Positions 57,835-64,000 of a stretch of DNA of 64,000 bases are shown piece after piece (the stretch's first letter is position 1; each line of letters starts with the position of its first letter). Origin of the DNA: Acephala macrosclerotiorum (Eukaryota; Ascomycota; Leotiomycetes; Helotiales; Mollisiaceae); NCBI GenBank assembly GCA_014904845.1, contig MU119232.1:248001-312000 (forward strand), given 5' to 3'. A program made the translations under genes and the position numbers. The notes beneath the pieces are model-generated. The model was given only the letters and a program-made list of their open reading frames with translations. It was not told where the DNA came from and searched no databases.

Positions 57835-58734
57835 ATGGTCAAGTCGGGAGATAAGCTCACTGGCAAGAAGGTCGTGGTTGTAGGCGGAACGTCGGGGTAA
57901 GAATCCCCAGCTCTCGATTGCTGTCCACGGCTCACGTGACAACAGCATCGGATTCGGGGCCGCACAAGCATTCCTCGATGCGGGCGCCATTGTGACCGTG
58001 ATATCTTCCAATGAAGATCGTGTCAAAGATGCAGTGAAACGCTTGAACTCGCCCAAGGTCAGCGGTGCTGTTGGAGATGTCCGCAGCGAAGATGCTTTCG
58101 TTGAAGTGCTGAAATCTCTCGCGCCTATTGACCATCTCGTCTTCTCGGGCGTGGACATCATTATCCGAGGGAACCTCGAGGATCTAGATCTCGATCATGC
58201 GAAGCACCTCTTCGGCGTGAAATTCTGGGGTGCAGTGGTGATTGGCAAAGGTCCGTATCTCTCCACCCGATGCCCCAGAAATCCTGCTAAAAATTCGATT
58301 ATAGCTGCGAAGAAGTTTAACCTCATCAGTCCAGGAGGTTCACTAACTCTCACTTCCGGTGGTGCGGCATACAAGCCAGGGAAAGGGGCTGCGACAGGTG
58401 GTGCCTTGAACGCTGGAGTCATCACTCTCACCAAAGGCCTCGCTGCCGACCTGGCTGAGAAGAAGATCAGAGTCAATGTTGTTGTTCCAGGTCTGGTCAA
58501 GACTGAACTATGGGACAAGTTAGGAAAGAGCAAGGAAGATCAGAAGAAGCAGTTTGAGGAGACGAAGTTGCCGGTGGGGTTTGTGGCCACGCCAGATGAT
58601 ATTGCGGAGGCGTATTTGTACTTGGCAAAAGCAGATTATGCAACTGGAACGAGTGTGCAGATAGGTGAGTGATGTTGGAGTTCTGTGAATGGTTCATTGC
58701 TAATGCGCATATAGATGGTGGAGCTTTGATCTAG
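57835..58734 (+). CDS. short-chain dehydrogenase/reductase (SDR)
   Basis: Exons 57835-57896, 57946-58250, 58305-58664 and 58715-58734 give 248 aa in phase. The Rossmann nucleotide-binding motif GGTSGIGFG is assembled across intron 1. GDVRSEDAF and LVFSGV follow at the expected spacing. The segment FNLISPGGSLTLTSGGAAYKPGKG supplies the Ser/Tyr region, but the classical Tyr-x-x-x-Lys is not in its usual form, placing it in the divergent SDR group that also ends ...VQIDGGALI. The loop LTKGLAADLAEKKIRVNVVVPGLV is typical. It should reduce or oxidise a small carbonyl or hydroxyl substrate with NAD(P)H in the cytosol. The substrate is unknown. Intron 2 has an unusual GTCCGT donor. Confidence 0.82.
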
Positions 58735-59640
58735 ACAGTTTGCGCGCTTGTGCGTCTCGAGTGCCCAATTAACGAAAGTCGCATATGCTCGCAAATGCTT
58801 AGCTCTAGCCTTTTGAGGTCAACCTGTGCAATGAAGACCAATATGGATGGTATATTTGTCCATCGTTGTGCAATTTTTGAGTGTTTTCAGCGTAGCATTC
58901 TGCTGACACAACTAGAAATTCCATTCGACGGGAGGGTAGCGACCTTGAAAATAGCCTATTTGATATATATTGGGAGTCTTCCACTCGGTGGCTCCAGACC
59001 AGGAACATTGATCTGAAAGGTATTGAAGTACTATGGAACAGCTTACTTCCACGTCTTTACCTGAGTACATACAACAGGAACCCGAGACCGATCGACCGAT
59101 CAGGCACAAACTCAAATGTAACGTCCTCGGGGCATTCTCAGACTCAGTTCTCACTTGCGCATCTCGCCAGCTCACGCCACCAATTCACTGAGCAGCCCAC
59201 ACCAGGAGCTTTCATCGAAGGCGACAGTGACGTTGAAGCGAGCAGTCTCTAAGCTGCATGTGCGCAATGGCATGAAGTACGATGACGGCAGATTTGCCCA
59301 AGAACGACTTGTGGGGTCACAGCACGATGCATGCGTTCGCTAAGACCATGCTTCAGAGGGGAGATCTCAGTCCGTGCCCTGTGCACGTTCCGGCCCAACG
59401 TGCCGACAGCAAGATCTTTAACCCCCAAAACTAAGACGAGATCTTATTTCTTTCCAATACCATTCATCTTCCCTTGTGGGTTTTCGTCCAGTAGTACTTG
59501 CTCAGGCGTCACTACAACAGTCGCCTCTCCTCCACTACCTTATGATCGAATCACATAAACGTTGCTTGGTAGCTTGTCCGGTTTAGTGAAATGTGTCAAA
59601 AAGATCTCCCGCCGTGTGTTTGGGTGGCTGCTACCTGACA
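58735..59640. other. intergenic, no gene supported
   Basis: 900 bp between the SDR and the transporter relic. It may contain eroded 5' exons of the latter, which I could not recognise. Confidence 0.3.
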
Positions 59641-60250
59641 GAAATACAAAGCGTACCTCACAGTATGCCTTTTCGCCTTTCTGGCTACCGCGAACGCGAT
59701 CAAGTTCACCATTGCAGCTCCTCAATTGGATCACGAGTTTCACACAACCGCTCTAGAAATCAAGATCCTGACCGCATTTAATGTCCTTGCTCTGGGCGTA
59801 GGAAATCTACTCTGGGTTCCCCTCAACCGCATTACAGGGAAACGACCGATCTTCCTCCTCGCTTTGCCAATCTTGGTAGCAGCCAACGTATGGTCGTCGC
59901 AAACCCACCACTATGAACAGCTTCTAGCGGCATCAGTACTTTCGGGTTTCGGATCATCGGCAGCAGCAGGTCCCGTGCCTGCAGTGGTTGCGGATTTATT
60001 CTACGTTCATGAGTGAGCGACGGCGATAATGCAGTTCAATATCTCACTTTCCAGCGGGCTCTTTCTTGGCTCCCTGGTTGATGCACCTGTGGTTCAGTAC
60101 TTCTCATGGAGAATGAATTGCTACTGGATTGCCATTGCAGCTGGCGTAATATGGCTTCTGGCAATATACACAGTTCAAGAGACTAGCTACTATGATCGAT
60201 ACATATTCAAGCCTATTCATGGGCACGGGGCCAAGAAGAATCACCGGTAA
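59641..60250 (+). pseudogene. MFS transporter fragment
   Basis: From a likely acceptor (CTGACAG) the frame reads AYLTVCLFAFLATANAIKFTI, then LDHEFHTTALEI, then NVLALGVGNLLWVPLNRITGKRP, then LSGFGSSAAAGPVPAVVADLF. This is TM1-5 of a drug/polyamine-type major facilitator transporter, including the loop 2-3 signature. A TGA at 60014-60016 follows VHE. The same frame continues with ATAIMQFNISLSSGLFLGSLV and WRMNCYWIAIAAGVIWLLAIYTVQETSYYDR (to TM6), then stops at 60248-60250. The second half of the transporter is missing and no N-terminal exon is recognisable. CGA to TGA fits the first stop. Confidence 0.65.
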
Positions 60251-60637
60251 AGAATGGATGCCACGAATGGGTGGAACACAGATTTGTCTTTGTATTTGGG
60301 AGCTGGACGGCGGTCAAAGGCTGAGGATAGGTCTGTAGGGGTGTTGAAAGACATGCTTTCGTTTAGTTGGGTGAGTGGTTGAGTTGGGGGCGGTTGTGAT
60401 TAATTTCTTGGGTTCAAAGGTTTGGATACTTGGAATAAGTAGAGTAGCTTGAATGAAGCCTGGCTAGAGATGTTGAGAAAAATGAGACACTGAGTTCTGG
60501 TGTTGCCATATACTTTTATTGAGAAGCTGTTTTGGATAATGGTGCTGTTTACAACAAAGGTCTTGCGGATTTTTGCTCTTTAGTGGTCTAAGAAGTCACG
60601 ATACTTTGACAGACAAAGACGAGGAATTAAGGCAATA
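60251..60637. other. spacer between transporter relic and foldback element
   Basis: The frame after the transporter stop could continue the inter-domain loop (SKAEDRSVGVLKDMLSF) but ends soon. No other feature is seen in 387 bp. Confidence 0.3.
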
Positions 60638-61390
60638 AGGTGGGCCCCCCCCTAGTGGGCCACCCCCTGCAGTGGTCCGCTTTTTACACCAAAAACCACG
60701 ATTTTTAAATACTTTTAATTCCACCAAAAATTAATAAAATATTATAAAACTTAAAATTTGAATACTTTATATAAAACGAAATAAAGTTACTAATTTTATT
60801 TTTAATTTTTAATTTTATATATTAAATAATTAAAGTTCGAAATTTTTATATATTAAATTTACATTTTATAACTTTTTATATATATATATTTAAATATTAA
60901 AATTTTTAATAAAGTTTATTCTTTATTTTATATATAAAAAGATTATAAAAAGAACTAATAATAAATATTAGAGAAAGAAAAAATTATATAATAAAAAAAA
61001 AAAATACTTATAAAATAATAAGGAAATATTCATATTATTATATAACTTTTCCTGTCTCTAATATTTATTATTAGTTCTTTTTATAATCTTTTTATATATA
61101 AAATAAAGAATAAACTTTATTAAAAATTTTAATATTTAAATATATATATATAAAAAGTTATAAAATGTAAATTTAATATATAAAAATTTCGAACTTTAAT
61201 TATTTAATATATAAAATTAAAAATTAAAAATAAAATTAGTAACTTTATTTCGTTTTATATAAAGTATTCAAATTTTAAGTTTTATAATATTTTATTAATT
61301 TTTGGTGGAATTAAAAGTATTTAAAAATCGTGGTTTTTGGTGTAAAAAGCGGACCACTGCAGGGGGTGGCCCACTAGGGGGGGGCCCACC
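60638..61390. mobile_element. foldback element with 336-bp inverted arms
   Basis: The arms 60638-60973 and 61055-61390 appear perfectly complementary over 336 bp, separated by an 81-nt, partly pairing spacer. The outer ~55 bp of each arm are GC-rich (AGGTGGGCCCCCCCCTAGTG...). The inner ~280 bp are almost pure A/T. TA dinucleotides flank both ends, as in Tc1/mariner-type insertions. No coding frame. Transcription would give a long hairpin RNA. Confidence 0.85.
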
Positions 61391-61443
61391 TTAATGGGGC
61401 AATTGATTGGCGACTACTCGTTCCATTGGATGTCTACAAATGC

Positions 61444-62778
61444 CTAGATTCCGCTTCCTAAAAAGGTATTATGTCCAGCTTTCAAACTCCACGTCCCCTT
61501 TCTCTCCCGTCGGGTCCCCCAAAAATCACAAATATAACCAACAATCTCCTCCGGCGCAGTATCACAGATATTATGCGCGCCCTCCACACTCCTCCACTCA
61601 ACCTTAGCTTCCGCTTCCACCAAAAGCTCCTCAACATCAGGTTTCAACTCTTCAGGAACAATGATAGGATCTTGAGTCGCTGTCACGATCAAGATAGTTC
61701 GTTTCTGCTGCCCAAGACGTTTCCATGCAGCGTGTTGTTTGGCAGCCGGTGCGTAAAGAGCATTTGAGATGAAAGAGCGGATGAAGCCTTCGTGGGTTTT
61801 AACGTTCCAGTGGACGGCTGAGAGGGCAGAGATGTGGGGGTATTTCAAGGAAGCCATGGCGAGTTTTGGTGGGCTGAAGGGGGGTTTAGCACGTGATACA
61901 GCAGAGAAGAGAGGAGTACGGAAGATGCAGGATGGACTTACGCAGCGACCTCTGAGATAGCGTTCTCTTTTCCGTTCTCTTTTGGGAACAAAGGAGTCTG
62001 TAATCGTTTCTTGAGAAGCGGCACAAGCCATGGTTCCGGAACGATCTCAAAGACCTGCTTCATATATTTCTGGGCTCCAATGCGGCTTTCTCGGATGAGA
62101 CTCGTTGGACACAGTAATACCAAATCCTTCACCAGATGCGGGAAGTAGCTAGTAAAAGTCATAGAAATTCCACCTCCAAGAGAATACCCGATGAGACTGA
62201 AGCCGCCGTCTGGTCCGCCGGTCCAAGAAAGGTGCGAAGAGGTGATAGCGATCAGGATTTGCGATGCGTAAAGGCGTTCGTCGTGTGGAAGATCGGCGGG
62301 ACTGTCGCTGTAACCTCTTCCCCAGCCGTCGAAAAGCATTACACGACATCCCTTCTCGACGAGGCCACGGGCGATGGCACCGAGTGCTAGAGATGGTGGG
62401 GTGATTCCGTGAATCAGCAAGACTTTCCTTCCGTCTTCTGGACCCCACTCATAGACTCTTGTCGTCCCATACTGTGATGGAATCAGTAGAATGCAATCAA
62501 AGCGACCATTTGGTGCGTACTGGACTGTCGACATCTCTCGCACCAGGCAGGGCGTCCGGAGGATAAGGCAGCAAGGCTTTCTCGGCATCGGTGAGCTTGG
62601 GGAGAAGCGTAGTCGCTGGACCCTTGATTATTTTGACCTTTTTCTCTCGAAATAAACGACGCGGAACCGTGATGGCAGCAATAGTGGCGAGGACAGTGGC
62701 GCCGACGAGAAAAGATGTGCTCATTGTTGGGGGGTGCTGGCGAAAGATGCCTGATACGGAATCCGAAATGCTCGCCAT
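61444..62778 (-). CDS. membrane-anchored alpha/beta hydrolase
   Basis: Exons 62778-62521, 62471-61942 and 61873-61444 give 405 aa in phase. An N-terminal hydrophobic segment (STSFLVGATVLATIAAITV) suggests a signal anchor. The hydrolase begins at YGTTRVYEWGPEDG, joined across intron 1. It has KVLLIHGITPPSLALG (oxyanion HG), MLFDGWGRGYSDSP, nucleophile elbow GYSLGGG, Asp in TATQDPIIVPEEL and His in VEGAHNIC. It resembles serine hydrolases of the monoacylglycerol/epoxide hydrolase type. The substrate is not predictable. The open frame extends upstream of 62778 but without ATG. Its 3' end lies only ~50 bp from the foldback element, whose transcript could interfere. Confidence 0.82.
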
Positions 62779-63405
62779 GGCTTGAAGCTGATTACGATGG
62801 TTCAAAGGTACTTGCTTCGCCAGAAGCAAAAAAAGAAAGAAGGAAAGTTAGAAGTACTGTTGATAGATTGGTTCTGCGGAGGAACAGTTGTTATGTTGAG
62901 TCCCATACGACCAAAGCAATGTCGGTCGGAACGGCTTTCAAAAGTTGCGATCTCAGCCCCACTGTGTCAGCTTGCCGGGGCGTAATTCTCCGACTCTGTT
63001 GTCTGTTGCGGAATTCAATTCATCGAAAAGTTCAATAGAGCGCTGGACGGTGGCTTTCGACGGAATATCAAAAAGATAAAGAGGAAGGATGGCTTTGTTT
63101 TGCGGTTGAGGTCCTTTTTAAGCGACTGCCACTAGGCTTTTGGCGTAGACCCCTATTCCTCCCTTTTCGTGAAGTATTCTAAAGCTAGCACTACAAGTCG
63201 AAGATTTTGGATAATACTATGAACAGGATCTTTTACGCTAGTGCGGCTCAAGACTCTAGCCAAGACCAAACGAGCCTCTTTACGAATCGCGATCTCACGT
63301 GACAGCGCCTAAAATAGACCTTGGCGGGTCGGTGAAATTTGTCTCCGTCCCAGCATCAGAAACTCTGCATCTCTCCTTGTCCATCTCTTGCAAAGCCACC
63401 ACAAC
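62779..63405. promoter_or_regulatory. divergent promoter region
   Basis: 627 bp between the hydrolase (minus) and the Zn2Cys6 gene (plus). A CTCACGTGACAG element (E-box-like CACGTG) sits near 63294. No gene is seen. Confidence 0.35.
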
Positions 63406-64000
63406 ATGAGCGATGACTATCTCGTCGAATTTCGAAAGCTTCGAGATGAGTTTCGAAAGGCACAAGATGGCGGATGTGCGAATGTTGACAAGTCATTAAA
63501 CATGGCCGCGTTTGAGGGTAGCCGGCCAACTCCAGGCAGTGATGAAAACTCCCCTCCAGAGCTACTCCCAAGTATCTTGATGACCAAGTCCTCCAATGAG
63601 TCATCGAACTCTCCTCCAGAAGACGACTTTGCGCCGTTTGCGGGAGTAGAGTCCAACGATATTAGGAACGCATTCGCGAGAGCTGCATTTGCTTTGGGAA
63701 CCTCTGCACGTGAAGCAGAAGCAGCCCCTCGTCTCGCTGAAACCCCGGCAAGTGAGGTGTATCCCGAGCATAGGCCCAGAAAAGGCCATAAGAAGTCTCG
63801 AGGAGGATGCTTCAACTGCAAGAAACGAAAAATCAAGGTATGGCAATATCCACACGTGACACATGCAGCGCGTCTAATTAGATATAGTGTCAAGAGAACC
63901 AACCTGCATGCCACAACTGTACTCGAAAAAAGCTCAGATGCGAGTATCCTGCTCCAAAGACTCTTTCAGCCCTGAGATCCTCTTTCCTCTACTCGCCGAA
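63406..64000 (+). CDS. Zn2Cys6 transcription factor, 5' part (runs off window)
   Basis: Exon 1 (63406-63837) starts with ATG after ACAAC. It encodes ~140 residues of acidic/Ser-Pro-rich sequence, then RKGHKKSRGGCFNCKKRKIK. An intron (63838-63886, GTATGG...TATAG) splits the zinc cluster. Exon 2 continues with CQENQPACHNCTRKKLRCEYPAP to the window end. The Cys spacing is x2, x6, x6, x2, x6. The zinc cluster follows a long N-terminal extension, as in the group of regulators with the element GHxKSRGGCxxCKxRKIKC. The effector part lies outside the window. Confidence 0.85.

Noticed and set aside
27373..60016. A-to-I mRNA editing as the explanation for in-frame stops
   Set aside because: Known fungal editing mainly rescues UAG. 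The stops here are UAA and UGA in contexts not favoured for editing.
1..64000. tRNA, rRNA genes and CRISPR arrays
   Set aside because: No tRNA B-box-like sequence in a plausible cloverleaf, no rRNA-like stretch and no regularly spaced repeats were seen on reading. tRNAscan was not available.

Overview
This window looks like a nuclear chromosome segment of a filamentous ascomycete (Pezizomycotina). The genes are intron-rich, with short introns of about 45-130 nt that have GT(A/G)AGT-type donors and CTAAC/CTGAC-like branch sites. The families are typical of moulds: HET, Zn2Cys6 regulators, cutinase, 2EXR, and the DUF7580, DUF7708, DUF7025-AAA and DUF8035 families. Gene-rich stretches alternate with very AT-rich blocks that resemble RIP-mutated transposons. 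I cannot name the species. A leotiomycete-like fungus is a guess from protein flavour only.

Layout. 0-9 kb is the most striking part. A minus-strand gene combines a C2H2-like zinc finger with an alpha/beta hydrolase. Divergent to it lies a fungal gasdermin-like gene (4858-5812). This is followed on the same strand by a DUF7580-subtilase fusion (6173-9121). The arrangement matches the gasdermin plus activating protease pairs known from fungal regulated cell death. 9.8-15.7 kb holds a six-TM membrane protein, a BRCT protein and a Zn2Cys6 regulator. 17.8-19.3 kb is a cutinase whose second intron carries a 710-bp hAT-type element with a perfect 8-bp target duplication. 19.8-23 kb is decaying sequence: a 2EXR pseudogene, an AT-rich block and a MITE.

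23-45 kb holds a very long DUF8035 protein with an in-frame stop, an F-box-like protein, a HET-domain protein, a DUF7708 protein related to fungal NLR-like proteins, a DUF7025-AAA ATPase (with a GC-AG intron), a membrane protein with an in-frame stop, a frameshifted Golgi membrane protein relative and an alpha/beta hydrolase. 45.7-48.9 kb is a 3.17-kb AT-degraded hAT transposon with matching ends and an 8-bp target duplication. 49.5-63 kb holds a PAN/Apple-like membrane glycoprotein, paired MITEs, a Zn2Cys6 regulator with an in-frame stop, a CorA-like protein, an SDR, an MFS relic, a 753-bp foldback element with 336-bp arms and an alpha/beta hydrolase. The window ends inside a Zn2Cys6 regulator.

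How it fits together. Gasdermin/protease, HET, DUF7708 and NLR-type hydrolase genes in one window suggest an allorecognition or programmed-cell-death neighbourhood in a fast-evolving compartment. Several neighbouring genes carry single stop codons of the C-to-T type, consistent with RIP-like leakage or recent decay. All exon structures are my reading of splice signals and phase. None has been tested against transcripts.
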